Below are positions 16,899-29,457 of a stretch of 64,000 nucleotides of DNA, piece by piece. The DNA is from Bacillota bacterium (GTDB taxonomy: Bacteria; Bacillota; Clostridia; Christensenellales; SZUA-584), in assembly GCA_023408075.1 (NCBI GenBank), contig JAEYKW010000009.1:1-64000 (forward strand). The letters are read 5' to 3'. Position 1 is the stretch's first letter; each line of letters opens with the position of its first letter. The notes beneath the pieces are model-generated. The model searched no databases. It saw nothing but the letters and a program-made list of their open reading frames with translations, and had not been told where the DNA came from. The position numbers and the translations under genes were made by a program.

Positions 16899-17963
16899 AT
16901 GAGCAAAACAGTCGTACTGACGGGCGGCGGAACAGCCGGCCATGTGACGCCGAATCTGGCGGTGATTCCGAAGCTTGAGCAGATGGGTTTTCATATCGAA
17001 TACATAGGCACGAAGGACGGCATGGAGAGGGAGATCATTCAAAAGAAGGAACTGCCCTATCATGTGATCAGCGCGGGCAAGCTGCGGCGCTATTTCAGCC
17101 TCAAGAACTTTACCGACCCCGCAAAAATACTCGCGGGATATATGCAGGCGAAGAACATTCTTAAAAAAATAAAACCCTCGGTGGTGTTTTCCAAAGGCGG
17201 CTTTGTGAGCGTGCCCGTTGTGTTTGCGGCACACAAGCTCGGCATCCCTGTGGTGCTGCACGAGTCGGATTATACGCCGGGGCTGGCGAACCGCCTGAGC
17301 ATACCGCGTGCGAGCAAAATCTGCGTGGCATTTTCATCCACGCTCAAAAGCATACCGGACGGCAAGGGCGTCTACACCGGGCTGCCGATCCGTGAGGCGC
17401 TGCTGCACGGTAGCAGGGAAGCAGGGCTTAAACTTTGCGGTTTCTCGGGCAAAAAACCCGTGCTGCTCGTGATGGGCGGCAGCCTCGGCGCGCAGCCGGT
17501 CAACGAGGTGCTCGATGCCGTTATGCCGGAGTTGGCAAAGCGCTTTGACGTGATACATATACGCGGCAAGGAAAACCTGATCAGCGGTTTCCTTCCGGCC
17601 GGATACAAACAGTTCGGTTACGTGGACAGCGAGCTGCCGGATCTTTACGCGGCGGCGGACATCATGCTGTCGCGCGCGGGTGCGACCGCCGTGTTTGAGA
17701 TCCTCGCGCTGGCGCTGCCCGCGCTGCTCGTGCCGCTGAGCAAAGCGTCAAGCCGCGGCGATCAGGTGCTCAATGCGCAGTATTTTGAGGAGCAGGGCTT
17801 TTCGCTCGTGCTGCCGCAGGAGGAGATGAACCCGGAGACGCTGATGAAAGCGATTGACGAGCTGTATAAAAACGCAGGGAAATTGAAAACACGGATGAAA
17901 CAGGAACGCGCCGCAGCTGCGGCGGATACGGTCGCGGGGATTATTGCCGATGCCGCAAAATGA
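16899..17963 (+). CDS. murG: UDP-N-acetylglucosamine--lipid I N-acetylglucosaminyltransferase
   Basis: A 354-residue GT28 glycosyltransferase at the inner face of the membrane. It adds GlcNAc to lipid I to make lipid II for peptidoglycan. The N-terminal glycine-rich loop TGGGTAGHVTPN (about residues 8-19) and the second one VMGGSLGAQPVN mark the two Rossmann domains. SRAGATAVFEILALALPALLVPL is the conserved donor-binding block. ATG 16899 follows GGAGAGG. The end overlaps the following methyltransferase-like gene by 14 bases, so the two are co-transcribed. Confidence 0.96.
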   Translation: MSKTVVLTGGGTAGHVTPNLAVIPKLEQMGFHIEYIGTKDGMEREIIQKKELPYHVISAGKLRRYFSLKNFTDPAKILAGYMQAKNILKKIKPSVVFSKGGFVSVPVVFAAHKLGIPVVLHESDYTPGLANRLSIPRASKICVAFSSTLKSIPDGKGVYTGLPIREALLHGSREAGLKLCGFSGKKPVLLVMGGSLGAQPVNEVLDAVMPELAKRFDVIHIRGKENLISGFLPAGYKQFGYVDSELPDLYAAADIMLSRAGATAVFEILALALPALLVPLSKASSRGDQVLNAQYFEEQGFSLVLPQEEMNPETLMKAIDELYKNAGKLKTRMKQERAAAAADTVAGIIADAAK

Positions 17964-19416
17964 CGCACTCGTCTCGCTGGTGAGACGCTACTTAACCGAA
18001 TCGGGCGAGAAAGCCAAGCAGACGATGGAAGCGATTCTGGAGCTGCCGAATGCGCCGCGCCGTATTTACGGCATGATCGGCAGTGAAGACCGCCGGGCTG
18101 CGCTTAAAACGCTCACGGATTTAGCGAAGAAGAAAGTCGGCAAGGATGCGCTCGCAGCGCTCGTCATCCGCGATGCGGATGCTCTGATGGCTGTGGAAGA
18201 CGACAAGGCGCGCAAGAGCGTCTATAAGCTGATCGGGCTTATCGCACCCGATCAATGCGCGGACAGGCTGTTTGACGCGCTCAAAAGGGAACAGACACGG
18301 TTTGCGCGTCCGTCGATCATACTTGCGCTCGGCAATACGCAGTCACCGATGCGTTATTTGAAGAACTATGTGGTGGAGCCCGGTGAAGACAAGCATGTGC
18401 AGGCCGAGCGTGACGCGCTCAAAAAAGCGATGGGCAAGGCAGCCGATATTCAACAGCAAACGCCGCTCGTGCCGCGACTGCCCGAAACGGCGACACTCAC
18501 GGCGATAAAACCGGAAGCGCTTGAGGCGGAGCTTAAGGCGATGGGGATACAGTACCGTCCGTGGCGGCTCAAAGACACCTTTGATGCGCCGTCTGCCAGC
18601 CTTAATAAGCTGCGCTGCTTCGAGGATGCGCTTTTTGATGTGGGCGGGGCGAACGATTTCAGCTCCACCGCACAAAAGCTGGATGCCATGGGCTGCAAGG
18701 GGTATTTTTATCGTATTGAAGCCGGGTCGGTGCGTCCCGAAAACAGGCGCGACGCGATACAGAAGATCAGCGCGGGCCTCACGGCTTACGGCTATACCGA
18801 CAATCCGTCCGCCTACGCGTTCGAGCTGCGTCTGCTCAGCGGACGGCTCTATGCGAAGTTTAACGATAACCGTTTTGATTACCGCAAAGAATCCATACCG
18901 GCGAGCATCAACCCTGTGACGGCCGCCAGCATCATGCGGCTCTGCGAGCCGTATATGAAGCCGGATGCCGACGTGCTCGACCCGTTCTGCGGCAGCGGCA
19001 CCATGCTCATTGAACGTTCGTTTTTAAAGCCTGCGGCGTCGCTTGTGGGCGTGGATATTTCGAGCCAGGCCATCAAAGCCGCCATCGCGAACCGCCGCGC
19101 AAGCGGCCTGCGCATCGCGCTGATACACGGCGATATTCTGGGGTATGGCGCGGCTCAGTACGACGAAATTATCGCGAACATGCCGTTCGGTATCCGCGTT
19201 TCGGGGCATGAGAATAACATAAAGCTGTACGCGGCGTTTGCGGACAAGCTGCTGACACTGCTGAAAGACGGCGGCTATGCGTTCTTGCTGACGCAGGAGA
19301 AAAAGCTGCTGCTCGCTGAGATCGGCAGACGGGAGCGGCTGACCGTGATTCGTGAAGAGAATTTCGAGTCGGGAGGGCTGTGCCCGACGCTGTATATTTT
19401 GCAAAAGACAAAGTGA
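17950..19416 (+). CDS. RlmL/TrmG10-like SAM-dependent RNA methyltransferase with N-terminal repeat domain
   Basis: A 488-residue protein. The C-terminal third is a UPF0020-type methyltransferase: VLDPFCGSGTMLIERSF (about residues 341-357) binds S-adenosylmethionine, VGVDISSQAIKAA is motif II, and IIANMPFGIRVS is the NPPF-type catalytic motif, with Met in place of the first Pro. The middle part (about residues 180-290) is where related enzymes carry a THUMP RNA-binding domain. The first 170 residues look like helical repeats (LTDLAKKKVGKDALAALVIRDADAL), an arrangement I do not know from RlmL. The ATG at 17950 lies inside the murG end; a TTG at 17944 is possible. Confidence 0.8.
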   Translation: MPQNDALVSLVRRYLTESGEKAKQTMEAILELPNAPRRIYGMIGSEDRRAALKTLTDLAKKKVGKDALAALVIRDADALMAVEDDKARKSVYKLIGLIAPDQCADRLFDALKREQTRFARPSIILALGNTQSPMRYLKNYVVEPGEDKHVQAERDALKKAMGKAADIQQQTPLVPRLPETATLTAIKPEALEAELKAMGIQYRPWRLKDTFDAPSASLNKLRCFEDALFDVGGANDFSSTAQKLDAMGCKGYFYRIEAGSVRPENRRDAIQKISAGLTAYGYTDNPSAYAFELRLLSGRLYAKFNDNRFDYRKESIPASINPVTAASIMRLCEPYMKPDADVLDPFCGSGTMLIERSFLKPAASLVGVDISSQAIKAAIANRRASGLRIALIHGDILGYGAAQYDEIIANMPFGIRVSGHENNIKLYAAFADKLLTLLKDGGYAFLLTQEKKLLLAEIGRRERLTVIREENFESGGLCPTLYILQKTK

Positions 19417-19570
19417 AAAGGGAATTGATTAAATAGTTCAAAAGCCATCTCCTTAGGGAGAAGGACAGGCTGTCGATAAAGTGTATTTTAGCTTCTCTCA
19501 GACGACTATCCTAAAGGGATGGCCCGGGAGGTGGCACGAAGTGCCGGAGGGATTGCCCGTTTTCAAGATT

Positions 19571-19619
19571 TTCTCTCCCCCAGTCACCTATCGGTGACAG
19601 CCCCCTCGTCAGAGGGGGC
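19571..19619 (-). repeat. Dispersed intergenic repeat, family A, copy 2
   Basis: Reverse-complement copy of the element at 561-600. CTCTCCCCCAGTCACC, then GGTGACAGCCCCCTC, plus a terminal CCCCCTC / GAGGGGG hairpin. Confidence 0.75.
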
Positions 19620-19685
19620 CATGATAAAAGGCTTTTTTGACACTCTGGCATTCTCCTTGAGGAGCAGGTAAAAAAGCACTTGAGT

Positions 19686-19793
19686 CGCTGCTATGGAAAG
19701 CAACGAATTCGGTCATCGCTATGATAGGAACCCATCGGTCATCCGTTCCACTGTGTCGTCAGGAGAGAAACGATGACTGCGAAGTGGATGAGA
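19686..19793 (+). repeat. Dispersed intergenic repeat, family E, copy 1
   Basis: An approximately 105-base unit with the landmarks GCTATGGAAAG, GGTCATCCGTTCCACT, CAGGAGAGAAACGATGACTG and GAAGTGGATGAG. The same landmarks in the same order appear on the minus strand at 43750-43835. Confidence 0.65.
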
Positions 19794-19925
19794 CAATAAA
19801 AGCACCCCAACAGTCGCCGGATAGATAGCGTCCCCTTAATGGGGAAGGCATAAAGACAGCGATATTTTGATAATTAATCGCCCTCTTGGGGCTGAAGATG
19901 CGGAATGTTAAAAAGGAGCAGAGGC

Positions 19926-20879
19926 ATGAGTGATATTGTGACCTTCGGAGAATTGCTGATCGATTTCACGCCGTCGGGCGAACAGGGCGGGCAGAAGCTG
20001 TTTATGCAAAACGCGGGCGGTGCGGTCGCCAACGCGGTGGTCGCGGCCAAAAGCTTCGGCGCGGCGTCGGCATACCTTGGCATGGTGGGTGCCGATGCGT
20101 TCGGACGCTATCTCAAAGGTGTGCTGGATGACAAGGGCGTGGATACCTCCGGCCTTGTGATGTCGGACATCTACAATACCACGCTCGCGTTCGTGCACCT
20201 GTTTGAAAACGGCGAACGCGATTTTTCGTTTTACCGCAAGCCCTCCGCCGATATCATGTACTCACCCGATCTGATTGACGAGAGCGTGATACGCGGCGCG
20301 CGTATATTCCATTACGGCTCGCTCTCGCTGACCGACGAACCGGCCCGCAGTGCGACGTGGAAAATGCTTCAGATTGCCAAAGATGCGGGTGTGCTGGTGT
20401 CTTACGATCCGAATTACCGTGCACCGCTCTGGAGCAGCGAAGCGGAAGCCAAGGACATGATGCTCAAAGGCATGGCATATGCGGACATCCTCAAAATTTC
20501 AGATAACGAAGTGGATTTTCTGTTCGGCAAAATGCCGTATGAAGACGCGGCGCAAATGCTGTTAAGCCGGGGCATCAAGCTCGTTTTTATCACGCTGGGC
20601 AGCGAGGGCGCGGTGTTTGCGTGCAAGGCAGGCACGGGCAAAGTCAAAGCGTTTCCCGCAAAGGCGGTGGACGCGACAGGCGCGGGAGACTGCTTCACGG
20701 GCGGCGTGCTCAGCCAGTTTCTGCAGAGCGGCAAAACGCCGGAGGAACTGGCAGTTGACGATGTGCGGCGCTTCGCCGAGTTTGCCTGTGCGGCGGCATC
20801 CGTGTGCGTGGAGGGCAAGGGCGGCATACCATCCATTCCGACGGTTGAACAAGTGAAACAGAGGCTGAGCCGTGAGTAG
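19926..20879 (+). CDS. PfkB-family sugar kinase, probably fructokinase
   Basis: A 317-residue cytoplasmic kinase of the ribokinase/PfkB family, which phosphorylates a sugar hydroxyl with ATP. The N-terminal substrate-binding block is VTFGELLIDFTPSG. The first PfkB signature is around NAGGAVANAVVAAKSFGA (residues 38-55). The second signature VDATGAGDCFTGGVL (about residues 249-263) holds the catalytic Asp and anion hole. The sequence is closest in feel to fructokinases (ScrK), but substrate is not certain. ATG 19926 follows AAGGAGCAGAGGC; an upstream in-frame ATG lacks a ribosome site. A terminator follows at once. Confidence 0.9.
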   Translation: MSDIVTFGELLIDFTPSGEQGGQKLFMQNAGGAVANAVVAAKSFGAASAYLGMVGADAFGRYLKGVLDDKGVDTSGLVMSDIYNTTLAFVHLFENGERDFSFYRKPSADIMYSPDLIDESVIRGARIFHYGSLSLTDEPARSATWKMLQIAKDAGVLVSYDPNYRAPLWSSEAEAKDMMLKGMAYADILKISDNEVDFLFGKMPYEDAAQMLLSRGIKLVFITLGSEGAVFACKAGTGKVKAFPAKAVDATGAGDCFTGGVLSQFLQSGKTPEELAVDDVRRFAEFACAAASVCVEGKGGIPSIPTVEQVKQRLSRE

Positions 20880-20894
20880 CGGCGGCCTTTTTTT
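20863..20894 (+). terminator. Intrinsic terminator after the sugar kinase
   Basis: GCCG / CGGC stem extended by GGC / GCC across a small internal loop, then seven T. It overlaps the last codons of the kinase gene. Confidence 0.65.
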
Positions 20895-21046
20895 AATGAG
20901 CTCCTGTTAAGCAGGACAAAATCCTTCTCCGTGAAGAAGGTCAGCGTGTTGAAAAAGGGCCGATTATAGAAGATTCACACCATGGAGCGATGAACCGCAT
21001 TTGTTTACAACAGCACAGTTATTTGGGCTGCGGCACGGCTGCGGCG

Positions 21047-22572
<1,526 letters not shown>

Positions 22573-22578
22573 AGACGC

Positions 22579-24111
22579 GTGAGAGAAACAATTATCGTTC
22601 TGGATTTCGGTGGACAATACAACCAGCTGATTGCGCGGCGTGTGCGCGATCTGCGCGTATATGCGGAAATACTGCCGTACGACGCGCCATTGGAGAAAAT
22701 ACTTGAATATCAGCCGATCGGCATTATATTTACGGGCGGCCCGAACAGTGTGACGGATGAAGGCGCGCCGATGTGCGACGCGCGCCTTTTTGACGCGGGC
22801 ATCCCGATACTCGGCATATGCTACGGCAGCCAGCTTATGGGCATTATGCTGGGCGGCAGCGTGAAGCGCGCCGAGCACCGCGAATACGGCAAAACGGATA
22901 TCCGCTACAACACGGACAGTGCGCTGTTTGCAGGGCTTGATGCGGATTCCGTCTGCTGGATGAGCCATACCTATTACGTGGATACCCCACCCAAAGGCTT
23001 TGACATTGTGGCTTCCACAAAGAGCTGCGAGGTGGCGGCGTTCTGTGACGCGCAGCGCTCCTTATACGGCGTGCAGTTTCATCCCGAGGTGGTGCATACA
23101 CGCTTCGGCAACGAGATACTGCGCAACTTTCTTTATGAAGTCTGCCATGCGAGCGGCGGCTGGACGATGGAGAATTACGTGGACACAGCCGTGGCCGATA
23201 TCCGCAGGCGCGTGGGGGATGGCCATGTGCTGCTCGGGCTGTCGGGCGGTGTGGATTCCTCCGTGGCGGCGGTGCTGCTCGACAAAGCGATCGGCAGCCG
23301 CCTGACCTGCATATTCGTGGATCACGGACTGTTGCGCAAGGATGAAGCCAAGCAGGTGAAGGAAACCTTTTCGGGCGCGTACGACATGAACCTCGTGTGC
23401 GTGGACGCGTCGGACCGCTTTTTAACAAAGCTTGAAGGCGTGTCGGAACCCGAGAGCAAGCGCAAAATCATCGGCGAAGAGTTTATCCGTGTGTTCGAGC
23501 AGGAAGCTGCCAAAATCGGCAAGGTGGAGTTTCTCGCACAGGGCACAATATACCCCGACGTGATCGAATCGGGCAAAGGGCATGCGGCGGTGATCAAGAG
23601 CCACCACAACGTGGGCGGTCTGCCCGACGCGGTGGATTTTCAGGAGATCATCGAACCGCTGCGCGAGCTGTTTAAAGACGAAGTGCGCGCGCTCGGCGAG
23701 GCGCTTGGGATGCCGCACCATATCGTTTGGCGGCAGCCGTTCCCGGGCCCCGGTCTTGCGATACGCATTATCGGCGATGTGACGCGCGAGAAGGTGCATA
23801 CTTTGCAGCTGGCCGACGCGATATTCCGCGACGAGATAGCAAGCGCCGGGCTGGATTCGGAAATCTGGCAGTATTTTGCGGTGCTCACCAACATGCGCAG
23901 TGTGGGCGTGATGGGCGACGAGCGGACCTACGACCATACGATTGCGCTTCGGGCTGTGACGAGCGTGGACGGCATGACGGCGGACTGGGCGCGCATTCCG
24001 TTTGACGTGATGGAGAGGATAAGTGGCCGTATCATCAACGAGGTGAAGGGCGTCAACCGCATCTGCTACGACGTGACGAGCAAGCCGCCCGCGACGATCG
24101 AGTGGGAGTGA
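22579..24111 (+). CDS. guaA: GMP synthase (glutamine-hydrolysing)
   Basis: A 510-residue enzyme that aminates XMP to GMP using glutamine and ATP. The N-terminal class I glutamine amidotransferase has nucleophile Cys81 in GICYGSQL and His/Glu in VQFHPEV. The ATP-pyrophosphatase domain has the P-loop [11 protein letters not shown] near residue 216. The C-terminal dimerisation domain ends KPPATIEWE, as in the family. The start is GTG at 22579, only 6 bases after the guaB stop; the usual N-terminus [15 protein letters not shown] confirms it. Confidence 0.97.
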   Translation: MRETIIVLDFGGQYNQLIARRVRDLRVYAEILPYDAPLEKILEYQPIGIIFTGGPNSVTDEGAPMCDARLFDAGIPILGICYGSQLMGIMLGGSVKRAEHREYGKTDIRYNTDSALFAGLDADSVCWMSHTYYVDTPPKGFDIVASTKSCEVAAFCDAQRSLYGVQFHPEVVHTRFGNEILRNFLYEVCHASGGWTMENYVDTAVADIRRRVGDGHVLLGLSGGVDSSVAAVLLDKAIGSRLTCIFVDHGLLRKDEAKQVKETFSGAYDMNLVCVDASDRFLTKLEGVSEPESKRKIIGEEFIRVFEQEAAKIGKVEFLAQGTIYPDVIESGKGHAAVIKSHHNVGGLPDAVDFQEIIEPLRELFKDEVRALGEALGMPHHIVWRQPFPGPGLAIRIIGDVTREKVHTLQLADAIFRDEIASAGLDSEIWQYFAVLTNMRSVGVMGDERTYDHTIALRAVTSVDGMTADWARIPFDVMERISGRIINEVKGVNRICYDVTSKPPATIEWE

Positions 24112-24134
24112 CTTTTCCGCATTACAAAGGCATT

Positions 24135-24190
24135 TTCGGCGTTTCATAAGCCGAAGAAGCAACGGTTTTTTCAAGGATAGTGGGTTTACA
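24135..24190 (+). repeat. Hairpin element, family G, copy 1
   Basis: TTCGGC / GCCGAA forms a hairpin after guaA, followed by TTTTTTCAAGGATAGTGGG. A similar block (AAGCCGACTAACAAC then CTTTCAAGGATAGTGG) occurs at 33880-33928. It could partly serve as a terminator for guaA. Confidence 0.5.
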
Positions 24191-24231
24191 TCGTAGCCTG
24201 CTATTTTTTATTTTTGGAGGTGGCTTTCCCT

Positions 24232-24747
24232 ATGGAAAATCGCAAAAAAGAACCAACGATGAGAACCCGTAAAAACATGGACTTGAGTAAGATTGAGAAC
24301 ATTCCGTTAGATGAGCTTTTCCGTTTTTATGTTCATGAAGCGATTCGGCATGTCCCCGCAAGCCTCACCCCCTGGCTGTATCCGGAAGGCAGCACCAACA
24401 GCCCGTTTTGCATTGCCAATTACAAGACAGAACGGGAGTGGATTGACTGGGTGCTGTCACACTATCGGGATGATGAACCGCGCGAGCGCTTTATGATGAT
24501 ACGCATAGATGAAGAAAACCTCGCATGGCTCGAATCGGCAAGCTGCGAGGAGGTCTACGAACATTATCTTCTGCGTTACAGCACAATATACAACATGCTT
24601 CCGGAGATGACCGAGCTTTGCAGCCGTTACGGCGACCGCGAAAATGCGAAAATTTATTTTTTAAGCGAACTGGAGCGCAAGTGGGTCGAGCTCTATCTGG
24701 ACGAGACACGTCTTCGGAACGATGACCGGGATGCAGTCTGGTTTTAG
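24232..24747 (+). CDS. Hypothetical soluble protein
   Basis: A 171-residue, acidic, mostly helical protein with no family I recognise. Notable segments are LDELFRFYVHEAIRHVPASLTPWLYP (broken here only by its own length) and EVYEHYLLRYSTIYNMLPEM. No signal peptide or membrane helix. ATG 24232 was chosen because GGAGG lies 11 bases upstream; the in-frame TTG at 24214 overlaps that site. It stands between guaA and the convergent anf regulator and shows no clear link to either. Confidence 0.65.
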   Translation: MENRKKEPTMRTRKNMDLSKIENIPLDELFRFYVHEAIRHVPASLTPWLYPEGSTNSPFCIANYKTEREWIDWVLSHYRDDEPRERFMMIRIDEENLAWLESASCEEVYEHYLLRYSTIYNMLPEMTELCSRYGDRENAKIYFLSELERKWVELYLDETRLRNDDRDAVWF

Positions 24748-24765
24748 ATGAGGGCTGACGGACCG

Positions 24766-25725
24766 CTACCAGATGATCTTCCCCGTTTCCCGCGTATCGT
24801 ATCCGCCCAGGCTTTCCAGGTCTCTTTTGAACGCGCTGGAAGCGACGATGTCGAGAATCTGCCGGTAGGGCTGCTTGTCCGCGTCGGACTGGCGAACGAT
24901 AAGATCGTAGCACTCCGACTGCAGCGGGATAAAATCGATCCCGCCCACATTCTTAAAACCGGTCTCGCTGCCCAGAGCAAAGTCCGCCAAACCCTGAGAC
25001 ACAGCTGTGGCTACGGCGACGTGGGATTTGTATTCGTGCAGATACCCTTTAATACTTTCGCCGTTGATGCCCATCAGACGCAAACGCTCATCCAGCAAAA
25101 CACGCGTGCCGCTGCCCTTTTCGCGGTTCACGATGGAAATATCGTTTCGCTTTAAGTCCGTCCAGTCTGAAATGCCCTTCGGATTCTTTTTTTTGATATA
25201 GAAACCATGCTGGCGTTCACCAATGCGCATAATCAAAGCGGGCACGCCCGGCAGCATCTTTTTCACATATGAGACGTTATATTCGTTGAGATCGCCATCC
25301 CAAAGATGCGTTGTGGCCACATTGACACGGCCTTGATACAATGCGTAAATGCCGTTATAGCTGCCGAGGTAGGAACGGTACACCTGCAAAAAGTCGTTGC
25401 TCATGTTGAGGTGGTTGATCAGAATGTCGAGCGATATATCCTGACCGCATATGATGAATTCGTGGCCGCGGGTATCTTCAATAAACGGCTGCGGGTAGGG
25501 AATGACGTTGCTCTGCCGGGATATTTCCTGAACTGGAGCGGCGGCTGGTACAGGGGCACTGTGGGTGCGGGAGAGGTATGCCTCAACATCCTGCCTTTGT
25601 ATGCGTACCTGTTTGCCGACTTTGGAGAAAGGCAAATCTCCGCGTTTAATAATCTCGTAAACGGTATTCCGCGCAATTTTCAGTATGTCGGCAACCTCCT
25701 GCGCATTTAAAAGCGTGTTATCCAT
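24766..25725 (-). CDS. One-component regulator: excisionase-type HTH plus PBP-like sensor domain
   Basis: A 319-residue protein. Residues about 5-52 form an excisionase/MerR-like DNA-binding domain (NAQEVADILKIARNTVYEII, then GKQVRIQRQDVEAYL). After a Pro/Ala linker, residues about 85-310 form a substrate-binding-protein-like domain (CGQDISLDILINHL, GTRVLLDERLRLMGING, VATAVSQGLADFALGSETG). That fold, used as a cytoplasmic sensor, is known in clostridial regulators of molybdate-type uptake genes. It diverges from the iron-only nitrogenase operon, 358 bases between starts, so repression or activation of anf by molybdate or a related ligand is a reasonable inference. The ATG follows AGAAAGG. No ligand can be proved from sequence. 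Confidence 0.85.
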   Translation of the reverse strand: MDNTLLNAQEVADILKIARNTVYEIIKRGDLPFSKVGKQVRIQRQDVEAYLSRTHSAPVPAAAPVQEISRQSNVIPYPQPFIEDTRGHEFIICGQDISLDILINHLNMSNDFLQVYRSYLGSYNGIYALYQGRVNVATTHLWDGDLNEYNVSYVKKMLPGVPALIMRIGERQHGFYIKKKNPKGISDWTDLKRNDISIVNREKGSGTRVLLDERLRLMGINGESIKGYLHEYKSHVAVATAVSQGLADFALGSETGFKNVGGIDFIPLQSECYDLIVRQSDADKQPYRQILDIVASSAFKRDLESLGGYDTRETGKIIW

Positions 25726-25770
25726 ATGCCAAAGCCTTTCTACATTTATCTGTTTGTATCCGTTTTGTAT

Positions 25771-25799
25771 AGTTTATCATATGGCCCGGCAAAGCTCAA
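25771..25799 (-). promoter_or_regulatory. Possible promoter for the HTH-PBP regulator
   Basis: Minus strand TTGAGC (25799-25794) and TAAACT (25776-25771), spacer 17 bases, 45 bases before the start. Confidence 0.4.
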
Positions 25800-25895
25800 G
25801 GGTTGCGCAGAATTCTATATGGATTAAAAAACACAAATTTGTGACAAACATTATATAACAATATCAAAACGTACTATTTTTGAGTACTACTGATA

Positions 25896-25924
25896 TTGAC
25901 AAATGAATAATATGAGTATAGAAT
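25896..25924 (+). promoter_or_regulatory. Sigma-A promoter for the anf operon
   Basis: TTGACA (25896-25901, perfect) and TAGAAT (25919-25924), spacer 17 bases. Transcription would start near 25931, giving a leader of about 150 bases before anfH. Confidence 0.85.
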
Positions 25925-26010
25925 GAACAAAACAAAGAGTACGCAATGTTTACAGTCTAAATAAATGTGACAAACGCATAATAACTTATAACAAGCGCTC
26001 AACAGGTAAC

Positions 26011-26911
<901 letters not shown>

Positions 26912-26934
26912 GCGGCCCGAAAGGAGCGAATCGC

Positions 26935-27252
26935 ATGAAAATGATCAAAGCGGTTGTCCGGCCCGAAGCGGTGGATATCATCGCGGACAGCCTCGCAGAC
27001 GCCGGATTTATCTCCATCACAAAAATCAGCGCGTTCGGTCGCGGCAAGCAAAAGGGCATACAAAGAGGAAACGTGCATTATGACGAGCTGCCCAAAACGA
27101 TATTGATGATGGTTGTGGAGGACGAAGAGGTGGACCGGGCGCTCAAAATTATACAGTATAAAGCTTACACAGGTAATTTCGGAGACGGCAAAATATTCAT
27201 TTCGCCGGTGGAACGGGTTATCACCGTACGCACCAGCGAGGAAACGCTGTAA
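26935..27252 (+). CDS. nifI1: PII-like nitrogenase regulator NifI1
   Basis: A 105-residue GlnB/PII-family protein. In methanogens and Clostridia, NifI1 and NifI2 form a complex that binds dinitrogenase and switches it off when fixed nitrogen is available; 2-oxoglutarate and ATP relieve the block. The N-terminus MKMIKAVVRPEAVDII and the segment KISAFGRGKQKGIQRG lead into the T-loop, which is short as in NifI1. The C-terminal block GDGKIFISPVERVITVRT is a PII signature. It lies between anfH and nifI2 with its own AAAGGAG site, the position nifI genes take in archaeal and clostridial nif operons. Confidence 0.94.
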   Translation: MKMIKAVVRPEAVDIIADSLADAGFISITKISAFGRGKQKGIQRGNVHYDELPKTILMMVVEDEEVDRALKIIQYKAYTGNFGDGKIFISPVERVITVRTSEETL

Positions 27253-27262
27253 AGGAGGCCGT

Positions 27263-29083
<1,821 letters not shown>

Positions 29084-29096
29084 AGGCGGTGATACC

Positions 29097-29444
29097 ATGA
29101 TTGACGGCAAAGAAAAAATAGCCCAGCTGACCAATTTTATCATGAAAAAGTGTCTGTGGCAGTTTCACTCGCGCGCATGGGACAGGGAGAGGCAAAATGC
29201 CCATATACTGAGCATGACATCTCAGATACTGTGCGAAGAAGAGATTGATACTGTGACACCGGAAAACAAATGCTATTGGGTGGACGCTGTGTATATGGCT
29301 CAGGAATTCACGCGGCGTTTTCCATGGCTGGCGGGTATGAGCGCCGCGGACAAAAAGGAGCTCATGCAAGGGCTCAAAGACCGCATTGATTTTTTGACGA
29401 TTACCGGTTCTTTGAATGAAGAACTGACCGACGCCCACTATTGA
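29097..29444 (+). CDS. anfG: Iron-only nitrogenase delta subunit
   Basis: A 115-residue subunit found only in the alternative (V- and Fe-only) nitrogenases, where it binds AnfD and AnfK in an alpha2-beta2-delta2 enzyme. The family pattern is clear: IMKKCLWQFHSRAWDRERQN (about residues 15-34), CYWVDAVYMAQEFTRRFPWL and LKDRIDFLTITGSLNEELT. It is slightly shorter than the Azotobacter protein of about 130 residues. The gene lies between anfD and anfK, as in all anf operons known to me, and its presence rules out the molybdenum enzyme. The ATG follows AAAGGCGG. Confidence 0.95.
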   Translation: MIDGKEKIAQLTNFIMKKCLWQFHSRAWDRERQNAHILSMTSQILCEEEIDTVTPENKCYWVDAVYMAQEFTRRFPWLAGMSAADKKELMQGLKDRIDFLTITGSLNEELTDAHY

Positions 29445-29457
29445 GGGAGGAATAAAT

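Larger units (their letters stand above)
19417..19925. other. Repeat-rich intergenic region
   Basis: About 500 bases with no convincing gene. It contains a CTCCTTAGGGAGAAGG hairpin near 19450, a family A repeat (minus strand, 19571-19619) and a family E repeat (19686-19793). The sugar kinase ribosome site AAGGAG is at its end. No promoter is clear. Confidence 0.65.
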
